A stretch of DNA of 64,000 bases from contig JAAWEK010000011.1 in the NCBI GenBank assembly GCA_022794265.1, positions 62,001-126,000 of the forward strand, read 5' to 3'. The DNA comes from Lachnospiraceae bacterium (lineage in GTDB: Bacteria; Bacillota; Clostridia; Lachnospirales; Lachnospiraceae). The notes under the pieces were generated by a model. It was not told the origin of the DNA, made no database searches, and saw only the letters and a program-made list of their open reading frames with translations. Shown here piece after piece: positions 44,862-54,023 of the stretch (position 1 is the first letter of the stretch; the number at the start of each line of letters is the position of its first letter). The position numbers and the translations under genes were made by a program.

Positions 44862-45617
44862 ATGGAGCATAGTGAACAGAAAGAAATAACCGGAAGGGTA
44901 CATTCTTTGGAAACCTTCGGTCTGGTGGATGGACCGGGCGTCCGTTTTGTAATATTTTTGCAGGGCTGCCGTATGCGCTGCCAGTATTGCCATAATCCAG
45001 AAACCTGGAATATGGAAGGGGGACAGGCATATACGGCCCGGCAGTTATTTGAAAAAGCCTGCCGGTATCAGAGTTATTGGAAGGATAACGGAGGAATCAC
45101 GGTCAGCGGTGGGGAACCTCTGCTGCAGATTGAATTTGTAACGGAACTTTTTACTTTGGCAAAAGAAAAAGGAATTCATACAACGCTGGATACTTCCGGC
45201 AACCCTTTTACATTAGAACAGCCGTTTCTGGATAAATTCAACCGTTTGATGGAAGTAACGGACTTATTTATGCTGGATATCAAGGATATGAATGAAGAAA
45301 AACATAAAACCCTGACCGGATGGACAAATCAAAACATTTTAGAGATGGCAGATTATTTGTCAGAACACAATAAGAAAATGTGGATTCGTCATGTCCTTGT
45401 ACCGGGACTTACGGACGGAGAAGAAGAACTGTCTGAACTGCGTGATTTTGTGCAGGGTTTAAAGACGGTAAGCCGGGTGGAAATCCTGCCGTATCATACA
45501 CTGGGAGAATTTAAATGGGAAAAGCTGGAGAAAGAATATCCGCTAAAAGGGGTGCGGGTGCCGACGGAAGAAGAAGTAAAGCGGGCGGAGGAAATATTGG
45601 GCAGAAGGCGTTTGTAG
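44862..45617 (+). CDS. pflA: Pyruvate formate-lyase activating enzyme
   Basis: 251 residues of the radical SAM superfamily. The cluster motif is GCRMRCQYCHNPETW (~35-49), followed by GGITVSGGEPLLQ (~75) for SAM binding and MLDIKDMNEEKH. It installs the glycyl radical on PflB. GAAGGAG precedes the ATG. Downstream is a 400-base gap with a fold-back element. Confidence 0.97.
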   Translation: MEHSEQKEITGRVHSLETFGLVDGPGVRFVIFLQGCRMRCQYCHNPETWNMEGGQAYTARQLFEKACRYQSYWKDNGGITVSGGEPLLQIEFVTELFTLAKEKGIHTTLDTSGNPFTLEQPFLDKFNRLMEVTDLFMLDIKDMNEEKHKTLTGWTNQNILEMADYLSEHNKKMWIRHVLVPGLTDGEEELSELRDFVQGLKTVSRVEILPYHTLGEFKWEKLEKEYPLKGVRVPTEEEVKRAEEILGRRRL

Positions 45618-45687
45618 ATTGTATCTTTTGTTTTTTCTTTATATATATAAAGAATTTATCACAGTATATTCTGCCAATACACAGCAG

Positions 45688-45914
45688 GAATGTCCGGGGA
45701 AGCCGGGGGAATGTGACTACGGAAGGCGGATTGGAAGTTCTTAGTGTTCTGCTGGAAATCCAGCTATTCCCTGACACGATGTCAGGGAAAGGCAGATTTG
45801 AGGCATGGATGCCGAATATCTGCTGGTAGCGTCTGCCTTCCTGCATCTTCCGCAGAACACTTAGAACTTCTTTTCGCCTGTAGTGGAACATTCCCCCGGC
45901 TTCCCCGGACATTC
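45688..45914. repeat. 227-bp fold-back (MITE-like) element
   Basis: A perfect 27-bp terminal inverted repeat (45688-45714 against 45888-45914; outer end GAATGTCCGGGGAAGCC). An inner imperfect pairing follows, with GAAGTTCTTAGTGTTCTGC on the left mirrored on the right with one base difference, and a central CCCTGACA-CGA-TGTCAGGG palindrome. Nearly the whole element can fold as one hairpin. No transposase or convincing ORF lies inside. It occupies most of the 406-base gap between pflA and the GH18 gene; the remaining left flank holds only AT-rich sequence. Confidence 0.8.
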
Positions 45915-45959
45915 TTGCGTCCGTTTTCATAATATCCCCTCAAATCATCACAAAACATA

Positions 45960-45988
45960 GTGACTCCACTGACAAAAAGTGCTATAAT
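45960..45988 (+). promoter_or_regulatory. Candidate promoter of the GH18 gene
   Basis: GTGACT (45960-45965), 17-base spacer, TATAAT (45983-45988). Confidence 0.6.
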
Positions 45989-46023
45989 AATCAACGAATA
46001 GACTTTTTTAGGAGGATTTAGCC

Positions 46024-47781
46024 TTGAATAAAAGAATTGTACCGGTTTTTGTAGCCTCAGTGATTGCCGTGATTGCATTGATCATACTGGCAGTAGGCAA
46101 TATGATAGAAAAGAACACGCCATCAAAGAAGCAGGCAGGCGAAGAGGAGATTAATAAATTATTTTTATTATATGACGGGTATACAGAAGACGAAAAAGGC
46201 TTTCACTTTGACAATGCCGTAAAAGCACCGGATAATCAGGTTGCCGTTATACTGCAGAACCGGCTGGTCAGGGATCGTGCCCTCATAGATGAAAACGGAC
46301 AGATTTATCTGGATGTGGAATTTGTGCAGAATTCCCTGAATTCCCGTTTTTACTGGGATAATAATGAGAATATATTAATCTATACCACGCCTACAGATGT
46401 GATAAAAACCGAAGTGGGAAGTATGGATTATTATGTTACCAAGGTTAAAAATACCATGAATTATGTAATCGTGAAAACCGAAGGACAGAAAGTTTATGTG
46501 GCGCTGGATTATGTAAAACAATATTCCAATATAGAAACGGCATTTTATGAGACACCAAACCGTCTCTGTATTACAAATCAATGGGATGTAACGGCAGATG
46601 CCGCAGTTATTAAATCAGGGGATAAAGTCAGAGTAAATGACAGTATTAAATCCGATATATTGATTTCATATGAAGAAGATATGGAAGCAGTGATATTGGA
46701 GACAGTGGGAAAATGGTCCAAAATCGTAACCAATGACGGATATACGGGATATATTAAAACAGCTTCATTAAAAAACAAAACAACAAAAACATATACCAGT
46801 GATTTTGTGGAACCGGAATATACCAATATAAAAAAGGACTTTACCATCAGCATGGCATGGCATATGGTAACCAATACCACGGCAAATAACCAGCTGGTAG
46901 ATCTGGTAACCGCCGCAAAGGGTTTGAACGTCATATCGCCTACCTGGTTCCGGTTAAATGACAATGAGGGGAATTTTTCGTCACTGGCACAGAGCGAATA
47001 TGTAACCAGAGCCCATCTGATCGGACTGGAAGTCTGGGCAATGATTGACGACCAGTCGCCGGATTCCGATAACAAGGCCATATTTCCGTATACTTCAAAA
47101 CGGGAGAGACTGGTAAACCAGCTTGTGGCCTCGGCAATTGAGTATAATCTGGACGGAATCAACATTGACTTTGAATATATAACGGCGGATATAGCCAAAG
47201 ATTATGTCCAGTTTCTGCGGGAGCTTTCAGTCAAATGCCGGATTAACGGAATTGTGCTATCCATAGACGATAAAGTACCAGAGGCATCGAATCTGTATTA
47301 TGACAGAAAAGAACAGGGAATTATTGCAGATTATGTGATAATGATGGGATATGATGAACATTGGGGAGAAGGCTCCGGGGCAGGATCGGTTGCTTCACTT
47401 CCATGGGTGACGGCAGGAATTGAAAAGACACTGACCGAAGTACCGGCCTCCAAGCTAATCAATGCCATACCTTTTTATACCAGAATCTGGCAGGAGGATG
47501 GCGCAGGAAACTATGTGGATTCCCAGGCCGTGGATATGCAGACGGCGGCAGATAAACTGACAGCTAACGGTACCCAGGCGGTATGGGTTGACAATGTGGG
47601 ACAGAATTACGGAGAATTCAGCGCAGGAGCTCAGGTGTATAGAATCTGGCTGGAAGATGCAAAATCCATTGAGGAAAAAATGAAACTAATAAGAACATAT
47701 AATCTGGCCGGTGTATCCGCATGGAGACTTGGCTATGAAAATCCGGATATCTGGAATACCATAATTAAATATACAAATTAG
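46024..47781 (+). CDS. GH18-family cell-wall protein with copper-amine-oxidase-like and SH3 domains
   Basis: 585 residues. Membrane anchor at ~7-27, a stalk with a Cu_amine_oxidN1-like region (~65-180; QIYLDVEFVQNSLNSRFYWD), a bacterial SH3 region (~195-255; GYTGYIKTASLK), then a glycoside hydrolase 18 barrel (~270-580). The GH18 signature is NLDGINIDFEYI (Glu probably catalytic), with MMGYDEHWG and SAWRLGYE at the usual places. Likely acts on N-acetylglucosamine-containing polymers such as peptidoglycan or spore cortex; SleL/YaaH-type enzymes have a similar barrel. TTG start at 46024, with GGAGG at good spacing. Confidence 0.88.
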   Translation: MNKRIVPVFVASVIAVIALIILAVGNMIEKNTPSKKQAGEEEINKLFLLYDGYTEDEKGFHFDNAVKAPDNQVAVILQNRLVRDRALIDENGQIYLDVEFVQNSLNSRFYWDNNENILIYTTPTDVIKTEVGSMDYYVTKVKNTMNYVIVKTEGQKVYVALDYVKQYSNIETAFYETPNRLCITNQWDVTADAAVIKSGDKVRVNDSIKSDILISYEEDMEAVILETVGKWSKIVTNDGYTGYIKTASLKNKTTKTYTSDFVEPEYTNIKKDFTISMAWHMVTNTTANNQLVDLVTAAKGLNVISPTWFRLNDNEGNFSSLAQSEYVTRAHLIGLEVWAMIDDQSPDSDNKAIFPYTSKRERLVNQLVASAIEYNLDGINIDFEYITADIAKDYVQFLRELSVKCRINGIVLSIDDKVPEASNLYYDRKEQGIIADYVIMMGYDEHWGEGSGAGSVASLPWVTAGIEKTLTEVPASKLINAIPFYTRIWQEDGAGNYVDSQAVDMQTAADKLTANGTQAVWVDNVGQNYGEFSAGAQVYRIWLEDAKSIEEKMKLIRTYNLAGVSAWRLGYENPDIWNTIIKYTN

Positions 47782-47937
47782 AGCATGTTTGAAAAAGTAT
47801 TCCTGCTATTTGCACGCCTCGCTTTATGCGATATTTGGGCCAAATTGTAACGCAATATAATACTAAAATGTTCATGGAATTATGACAAGTTCTGCCGCAT
47901 ATTTATAGCAATAAGAAAGATACAGGCTGGTAGAACG

Positions 47938-48729
47938 GTGTTTGATATTAAGAAAAGAGTTGAATATATCATGGCGGCGGCCATGCTGACAATCATAACT
48001 GCGGCAGCCATAGGGATGAACATTAGTGCGGCAGGCGGTATACATAAAGTCAGTCATGGCAGCAACGGGAAATCCGGAAATGAGACGGAATCCCAAAGTG
48101 AGAATGAGATGGATGCCAATCAGGGTTTTATTGATAAAGGCGAAGACGGAAAGTATATTGTTGCCATAGATCCAGGACATGGAGGAATTGACCCGGGAAA
48201 AATAGGCATTAACGATAAACTGGAGAAGGACATCAATCTGGCCATTGCACTGAAGCTTGAAAAACTGCTGAAAAAACAGGATATCGAAGTGATAATGACC
48301 AGGACCGGGGATGTGGGGCTATATCAGGAGAGTGATTCCAATAAAAAGCGTGCCGATATGACAAAACGGGTGACGATTATTAATGAATCTAAAGCAGATC
48401 TTTGTGTTAGTATTCACCAGAACAGTTATACTTCCCAGAATGCAACAGGTGCTCAGGTATTCTATTATTTGGGTTCTGAGAAGGGAAAGAAAATGGCAGA
48501 GGTAATACAGAAGACACTGAAAGAAGAAGTGGACAGCAGTAACCGGAGGGTGGCAAAATCCAATAATGATTATTATATGCTGATAAATGTAAAATGTCCT
48601 TCGGTGATTGTAGAATGTGGATTTTTGTCGAATTGGAAAGAAGCTACTAATCTGGCGGATGATTATTATCAGGAACAACTGGCAGAAGCAATTTGTTCGG
48701 CTGTTCTTTTATGTTTATCAAATAATTAG
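47938..48729 (+). CDS. N-acetylmuramoyl-L-alanine amidase (Amidase_3)
   Basis: About 263 residues. An N-terminal hydrophobic segment (~12-30) exports it. The Amidase_3 fold spans ~75-260: VAIDPGHGGIDPG (zinc His), then EKDINLAIAL (zinc Glu), SIHQNSY (zinc His) and SVIVECGFLSN (catalytic Glu). It cleaves the bond between muramic acid and the stem peptide. The GTG start at 47938 is tentative; an in-frame ATG at 47971 would start inside the signal segment. It follows another wall enzyme on the same strand. Confidence 0.93.
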   Translation: MFDIKKRVEYIMAAAMLTIITAAAIGMNISAAGGIHKVSHGSNGKSGNETESQSENEMDANQGFIDKGEDGKYIVAIDPGHGGIDPGKIGINDKLEKDINLAIALKLEKLLKKQDIEVIMTRTGDVGLYQESDSNKKRADMTKRVTIINESKADLCVSIHQNSYTSQNATGAQVFYYLGSEKGKKMAEVIQKTLKEEVDSSNRRVAKSNNDYYMLINVKCPSVIVECGFLSNWKEATNLADDYYQEQLAEAICSAVLLCLSNN

Positions 48730-48758
48730 TTTTCAATTTTGGAGAAAAGTGGTATAAT
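48730..48758 (+). promoter_or_regulatory. Promoter of sua5
   Basis: TTTTCA (48730-48735), 17-base spacer, TATAAT (48753-48758). Confidence 0.65.
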
Positions 48759-48800
48759 ATCTCAATATTTAGTAAAATGTATAGATTAACGGGTATCAAA

Positions 48801-49874
48801 ATGGAAGAAAATCTTAGAATCGCAACTATTGTCAGAAAAACAGATGAAAATCATATCGATCGTTCTGTCATAGAAAAGGCGGCATCGATACTGCGGGCAG
48901 GAGGATTGGTGGCATTTCCTACAGAAACCGTATACGGGCTGGGTGCAGACGCATTGCATGAGGAAGCATCCAGGAAGATATATGCGGCAAAAGGCAGACC
49001 TTCTGACAATCCGCTGATTGTTCATATCGCAGATGAGGCACAGCTGGCTCCCATAGTGCAGACTGTTCCGGAAAAGGCAAAAGAGCTTATGAAAGTATTC
49101 TGGCCCGGCCCGTTAACGATTATATTCCGGAAAAGCAACGCTGTTCCGGGAGGAACGACAGGCGGCCTGGATACGGTGGCAGTGAGAATGCCGGAACATA
49201 AGATTGCATTGGAGCTGATACGTGTATCAGGACTGCCGGTAGCGGCGCCCAGCGCTAATACATCCGGGAGACCCAGTCCTACCGATGCCTCCCATGTATT
49301 TGAGGATTTAAACGGCAGGATAGATATGATAATAGACGGAGGAACCGTTGGAATCGGAATAGAATCTACCATAATAGACGTAACCTGTGAACCGCCCATG
49401 ATTCTGCGGCCGGGATATATAACAAAAGAAAAACTGGAGCGGGTCATAGGACCGGTAGCCGTTGATAAAGCCGTTTTGGAACCGGTAAGTTCCGATGTGA
49501 TTCCCAGAGCGCCTGGAATGAAATATAAGCATTATGCGCCGAAAGCGGATTTCACCATGTTCAGTGGTGAGGATGATAAAGTTTCCGCTCACATTAACAG
49601 ACTGGCAGAGGAAAAAACTGGTCAGGGTTATAAAGTTGGTGTTATAGCCTGTGACGAGACAGTGGATAAATACCGGTCAGGAGACGTGGTTTCTGTGGGA
49701 ACACGGAAAAATGACATAACCATTTCGCAGAATTTATACCGAGTATTGAGAGAGTTTGATAATAAAAAAGTTGATTATATTTTTGGTGAAACGTTTACGG
49801 ATGACGAATTTGGACAGGCCATTATGAACCGCATGTTGAAGGCGGCAGGATACCAGATTGAGAATGTTACATGA
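48801..49874 (+). CDS. L-threonylcarbamoyladenylate synthase (Sua5/YwlC)
   Basis: About 357 residues, the long Sua5 form. The YrdC domain (~25-205) has FPTETVYGLGADA, the KxR motif AAKGRPSDNPLIVHI, LVAFP and SANTSGRPSPT. The C-terminal Sua5 domain (~225-355) begins after ILRPGYITKEKL and contains APGMKYKHYAPKA. It makes threonylcarbamoyl-AMP for the t6A modification of tRNA. The order sua5, PTP-like, rpiB, then atp genes resembles the ywlC-ywlE-ywlF-atp stretch of Bacillus. The start at 48801 is preferred since the ATG at 48777 lies only ~12 bases from the predicted transcription start. Confidence 0.95.
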   Translation: MEENLRIATIVRKTDENHIDRSVIEKAASILRAGGLVAFPTETVYGLGADALHEEASRKIYAAKGRPSDNPLIVHIADEAQLAPIVQTVPEKAKELMKVFWPGPLTIIFRKSNAVPGGTTGGLDTVAVRMPEHKIALELIRVSGLPVAAPSANTSGRPSPTDASHVFEDLNGRIDMIIDGGTVGIGIESTIIDVTCEPPMILRPGYITKEKLERVIGPVAVDKAVLEPVSSDVIPRAPGMKYKHYAPKADFTMFSGEDDKVSAHINRLAEEKTGQGYKVGVIACDETVDKYRSGDVVSVGTRKNDITISQNLYRVLREFDNKKVDYIFGETFTDDEFGQAIMNRMLKAAGYQIENVT

Positions 49875-49912
49875 TGATAAGTTCATAATGCGGATGTAGA
49901 AAGGTGTTAAAC

Positions 49913-50389
49913 ATGAGCAGATACGAAAAGGTACTGTTTGTCAGTACCGGGGGTACATGCAGAAGCTTATGGGCGGCAGCGATATTTGAAAGTGTTAATA
50001 CGGACCGGTCAATTACTGCCGGGGCAAGGGGACTTGTGGTTTTATTTAAGGAACCGCCCAATCCCAAAGCAGTAGCCATTGCGAAAAGCAAGGGAATATC
50101 CATAGAGAATGCGGCTTCAACACCGCTGACCGGGGAGGATTTCGGTGAGAACGTGCTGGTTCTCGTTATGACTGATGTGCTTAAGAAAAACATTTATGAT
50201 GAGTTTGAAAATGCCATGAATGTCTATTCCATAAAAGAATATACGGAGTCCGCAGTGGATGTGGAAGCGGCCTATGGCGGCGAACTGATAGAGTATGGAG
50301 AAAATTTTGAATATCTTGAAAAACTGATAAATATTGTAATCGAAAAATTAAAACAGGATTCACCAGATAATGAAGGAAATACGGAATAA
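49913..50389 (+). CDS. Degenerate low-molecular-weight protein tyrosine phosphatase
   Basis: About 158 residues in the position of ywlE. The fold is recognisable, but the P-loop reads VLFVSTGGTCRSLWA, where active enzymes have VCxGNxCRSP: the nucleophilic Cys is Ser. The general-acid DP is also gone (VDVEAAYGG where YwlE-like enzymes have DPxGG). So both catalytic residues are absent, and a binding or regulatory role is more likely than phosphatase activity. AAAGGTG precedes the ATG at 49913. It lies between sua5 and rpiB with short gaps, consistent with one operon. Confidence 0.8.
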   Translation: MSRYEKVLFVSTGGTCRSLWAAAIFESVNTDRSITAGARGLVVLFKEPPNPKAVAIAKSKGISIENAASTPLTGEDFGENVLVLVMTDVLKKNIYDEFENAMNVYSIKEYTESAVDVEAAYGGELIEYGENFEYLEKLINIVIEKLKQDSPDNEGNTE

Positions 50390-50408
50390 GAATCTCAGGA
50401 GGAACATT

Positions 50409-50837
50409 ATGATAGCAATCGGCTGCGACCATGGCGGTTTTGAACTGAAGACGGAGATTATCAGACATTTAGAGCATAGAAGACTGGAATATAAAGATTT
50501 TGGCTGTAACAGTACGGAGGCTGTGGATTATCCTGAATATGCCAGAGCGGTTGCAGAGGCAGTCGTATCGGGAGAAGCGGACAAAGGGATTCTAATCTGC
50601 GGAACCGGAATCGGTATTTCCATAGCTGCAAATAAGATTAAAGGAATCCGTGCTGCAGTCTGTACGGACTGTTTTACGGCAGAAGCAACAAGACTCCATA
50701 ATGATGCCAATATACTGGCAATGGGAGGACGTGTTGTGGGTCCCGGATTGGCCGTGAAGATAACGGATACTTTTCTGGATACGGAATTTTCCAATGAAGA
50801 GAGACATAGAAACAGAATCGGCAAAATCGAAGATTAG
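50409..50837 (+). CDS. rpiB: Ribose-5-phosphate isomerase B
   Basis: 142 residues: MIAIGCDHGGFELKTEI, YPEYARAVAEAV, GILICGTGIGISIAANKIKG (catalytic Cys in this strand) and NILAMGGRVVGPGLA. It interconverts ribose-5-P and ribulose-5-P, or related phosphosugars. AGGAGGAACATT precedes the ATG at 50409. Confidence 0.96.
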   Translation: MIAIGCDHGGFELKTEIIRHLEHRRLEYKDFGCNSTEAVDYPEYARAVAEAVVSGEADKGILICGTGIGISIAANKIKGIRAAVCTDCFTAEATRLHNDANILAMGGRVVGPGLAVKITDTFLDTEFSNEERHRNRIGKIED

Positions 50838-50875
50838 AATTTAAAGACCAGTCTGTGAAATGCGGAGGTATAGAA

Positions 50876-51373
50876 ATGGGTGTGCAGCTTACCGGAAAAA
50901 GAGAAGATTATATCAGCTGGGATGAATATTTTATGGGTGTTGCCTATCTGTCGGCAATGCGTTCCAAGGATCCGAATACCCAGGTGGGAGCCTGCATCGT
51001 CAGCGATGAGAACAAAATTTTATCCATGGGATATAATGGTTTTCCAAACGGTTGTTCTGACGATGAATTTCCCTGGGACAGAGAAGGAGAAGGACTGGAC
51101 AGCAAATATTTATATTCCACCCACAGTGAATTAAATGCGATTTTGAATTATCGGGGAGGAAGTCTGGAAGGATGCCGGATATACGTTACATTATTTCCCT
51201 GCAACGAGTGTGCCAAAGCTATTATTCAGTCGGGGATTAAAGAATTGGTTTATGATTCCGATAAATATGAGGGTACGCCATCGGTTCAGGCCTCGAAACG
51301 AATGCTGGGTTCCGCAGGTGTTAAGTGTATACCATATGAGAAAACGGGAAGACAGGTCCATATCACTCTTTGA
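50876..51373 (+). CDS. Deoxycytidylate (dCMP) deaminase
   Basis: 165 residues of the zinc-dependent cytidine deaminase fold. Zinc motifs are HSELNAIL (~83) and PCNECAKAII (~108). ISWDEYFMGVAYLSAMRSKD and PNTQVGACIV are typical of dCMP deaminases (ComEB-like). It supplies dUMP for thymidylate synthesis. GCGGAGG lies before the ATG at 50876. Confidence 0.94.
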   Translation: MGVQLTGKREDYISWDEYFMGVAYLSAMRSKDPNTQVGACIVSDENKILSMGYNGFPNGCSDDEFPWDREGEGLDSKYLYSTHSELNAILNYRGGSLEGCRIYVTLFPCNECAKAIIQSGIKELVYDSDKYEGTPSVQASKRMLGSAGVKCIPYEKTGRQVHITL

Positions 51374-51435
51374 AAACATATAAAACAAATCGGAAGGAGC
51401 AGGTTCACAAAGGTTTGTGACCGGCATAAATATAG

Positions 51436-51819
51436 ATGAAAAAAAATAAGCTGAAAAGAGAAGCATATTCAAATTTTGTATTGATTTCACAAATAGGCTT
51501 TCATATGCTCGTACCGATATTTGCATGTGTGGCTGTCGGTGTATTTATAGACGGAAAATACCACACTTATCTGACATTGCCGCTGCTTATACTGGGAATT
51601 CTGGCCGGAGGCAGAAATGCATACGCACTGGCTAAGAGTGCCAACCGGAAATCGGAGGACCAGATGGAACTGGAACAGGAGCATAAGATGGTAGAGGAAG
51701 CAGTAAAACAATGGAATGAAGGAAGGCAGTTTGCCGGAGCTGAGAATGCGGGAGGAGAATCCGTTGAAAATGAATACACAGAGGAGCAGCCGGAATCTTC
51801 AGACGGAACCGGAGACTGA
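51436..51819 (+). CDS. AtpZ/AtpI-like ATP synthase assembly protein
   Basis: 127 residues: a basic N-terminus, two membrane helices (~15-38, ~45-63; GVFIDGKYHTYLTLPLLILG), then an acidic tail. The pattern matches AtpZ/AtpI family proteins found ahead of F-type ATP synthase operons, linked to c-ring assembly and Mg2+ uptake in some species. Its end overlaps the next gene by 50 bases. Confidence 0.82.
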   Translation: MKKNKLKREAYSNFVLISQIGFHMLVPIFACVAVGVFIDGKYHTYLTLPLLILGILAGGRNAYALAKSANRKSEDQMELEQEHKMVEEAVKQWNEGRQFAGAENAGGESVENEYTEEQPESSDGTGD

Positions 51820-52246
51820 AAATAATGTGGGTATCCGGCATGGAATATTAAAAAATCCAACCTGCCGGGAACTTTTAATTGGAAATTTATGTTATTATAT
51901 ATTAGGGCAGATTTTGATTCTTGCATTTGTGTATAATAGTGCTAAAATTGAAGTCAGTCTGGGATTTTTTATTGGCGTGGCAGTATCTGCAGCCATGGTG
52001 GTTCATATGACTGTTTCATTGGAGCAGGCCATGTGTATGGGAGAAAGAGGGGCGTATACCCATGTCCGCAAAACTACTGCTATACGGTTTGCAGTTATTT
52101 TTATTATTTTTATTGTAATTGGAATCACAGGTTTTTGTAATATACTTGCAGCGCTGGCAGGTATCATGGCATTGAAAGTATCGGCTTATTTACAGCCGTT
52201 TACTCATAAAGTTTTAGCTAAAAAATCTACAGGAAAAGGAAGGTGA
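51770..52246 (+). CDS. ATP synthase subunit I-like protein
   Basis: About 158 residues with four membrane segments (~45-65, ~70-95, ~110-130, ~133-150) and a polar N-terminal tail. Position (before atpB) and helix pattern fit the AtpI/ATP-synt_I family. GGGAGGAG lies 13 bases before the ATG at 51770. Stops 5 bases before atpB. Confidence 0.75.
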   Translation: MNTQRSSRNLQTEPETENNVGIRHGILKNPTCRELLIGNLCYYILGQILILAFVYNSAKIEVSLGFFIGVAVSAAMVVHMTVSLEQAMCMGERGAYTHVRKTTAIRFAVIFIIFIVIGITGFCNILAALAGIMALKVSAYLQPFTHKVLAKKSTGKGR

Positions 52247-52250
52247 GAAT

Positions 52251-53063
52251 GTGGGATACGGAATTCTGAGTACCATTGGTGGACTCGGAACGGGAGCAGG
52301 TTTCCTGTCTAAAGCAGCGGAAACCGTAACAGAAGCAGCTGCTCAGGGAACACTGGCTGCGGAAGAAGAGAAGAGCGCCGGAAGCTTTATGATAAGCTTA
52401 TTGAAGGAATTTAAAATCGGCGGTGTGACGCTTCATATTACGTCTACACATGTGAGTCTGTTAATTGTAACAGTAACTTTAATTCTTTTTGCAATCATTG
52501 TTAACCGGAAGATTAAAAAAGCAGAAGTTTCAGATACTCCCGGAACTTTACAGAATATTGCTGAACTGATCGTCGAAGCTATATCCAATATGGTAAGCGG
52601 CATTATGGGAACGAACGGAAGGAAGTTTGTCAATTATATTGCGGCGCTTTTTATGTTCGTACTGTTAAGCAATATATCCGGCTTGTTTGGTCTGAGACCG
52701 CCAACTGCAGACTACGGTGTAACGTTACCTCTGGGTATCATTACATTTTGCTTAATTCATTATAATGGTATTAAGAAGAATAAAAGCAAACATTTTACAG
52801 CGTTGTTTCAACCGGTTTGGTTTTTATTCCCGATTAATATTATTGGTGAGTTTGCAGTACCGTTATCGCTTTCACTTCGTCTTTTCGGTAATGTAATGTC
52901 CGGAACAGTGCTTATGGGTCTTATCTATGGTTTATTAAAACCGTTTACGGTAGCATGGCCTTCAATACTGCATATCTATTTTGATATCTTCTCCGGATGT
53001 ATACAGGCATACGTTATCTGTATGTTGACGATGGTTTATATTACTGATAAAACAGGCGACTAA
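52251..53063 (+). CDS. atpB: ATP synthase F0 subunit a
   Basis: 270 residues with five to six helices. The essential Arg of the ion half-channel is in VPLSLSLRLFGNVMSG (~209), and the helix after it carries the usual Gln/His region (HIYFDIFSGCIQAYV). AAGGAAGGTGAGA precedes the GTG start. First core gene of the operon. Confidence 0.96.
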   Translation: MGYGILSTIGGLGTGAGFLSKAAETVTEAAAQGTLAAEEEKSAGSFMISLLKEFKIGGVTLHITSTHVSLLIVTVTLILFAIIVNRKIKKAEVSDTPGTLQNIAELIVEAISNMVSGIMGTNGRKFVNYIAALFMFVLLSNISGLFGLRPPTADYGVTLPLGIITFCLIHYNGIKKNKSKHFTALFQPVWFLFPINIIGEFAVPLSLSLRLFGNVMSGTVLMGLIYGLLKPFTVAWPSILHIYFDIFSGCIQAYVICMLTMVYITDKTGD

Positions 53064-53161
53064 AACTATTATGGTTTAAAGGAAAATATTTTGAAAAGGA
53101 GCCATGCGGCGCATCGATTCCTTTAAACTCTTTGGCGCATATTACGGGATAAAAGTAATAG

Positions 53162-53434
<273 letters not shown>

Positions 53435-53507
53435 CAGGTAAGCCTGATTAGGAATAATTTACGATTGTACTTAAAAAATCTTAAATTCTCAGAAAGGAGG
53501 CGAAACC

Positions 53508-54023
53508 TTGGAACGACTATTTGGACTTGACGCACAGTTGCTATTTGATGCCGGATTATTAGCGCTGAATATGCTGGTATTATTTACGGCATTGTCATAT
53601 TTTATGTTTAATCCGGTAAAGAATATGCTGGAAAAGCGTCAGGAGAGAATTACAAATGACAGGAATCAGGCCATTGCTGATAAAAATGAAGCTGAAGTTC
53701 TTAAGAAAGAGTATGAGGATAAGCTGAAAGGTATTCAGAAGGAGGCAGAAGAGATTCTTGGCGACGCACGGAAGCGGGCCCTTAAAAATGAAGAGAGAAT
53801 TGTGGGCGAGGCCAAGGAAGAAGCTGCCAGAATTATCGCTCATGCCAAATCAGAGGCAGAACTGGAAAAGAAAAAGGCTGCCGATGATATCAAGAAAGAA
53901 ATCGTTAAAGTGGCAACTCTGATGGCGGGCAAGGTAGTAGCGGTATCCATGGATGATAAGACTCAGGATACACTTGTTGAGGAAACATTAAAGGAGATAG
54001 GTGATAACACATGGCTAAGCTAG
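53508..54023 (+). CDS. atpF: ATP synthase F0 subunit b
   Basis: 171 residues: one N-terminal helix (~10-30), then a long charged coiled coil (~35-160; RQERITNDRNQAIADKNEAE) that forms the peripheral stalk. The TTG start has AAAGGAGG upstream. Overlaps atpH by 13 bases. Confidence 0.95.
   Translation: MERLFGLDAQLLFDAGLLALNMLVLFTALSYFMFNPVKNMLEKRQERITNDRNQAIADKNEAEVLKKEYEDKLKGIQKEAEEILGDARKRALKNEERIVGEAKEEAARIIAHAKSEAELEKKKAADDIKKEIVKVATLMAGKVVAVSMDDKTQDTLVEETLKEIGDNTWLS

Noticed and set aside
45511-46078. Open frames of 60-140 codons on both strands between pflA and the GH18 gene
   Set aside because: They run through the fold-back element, mirror each other on the two strands because of the inverted repeat, and lack ribosome sites.
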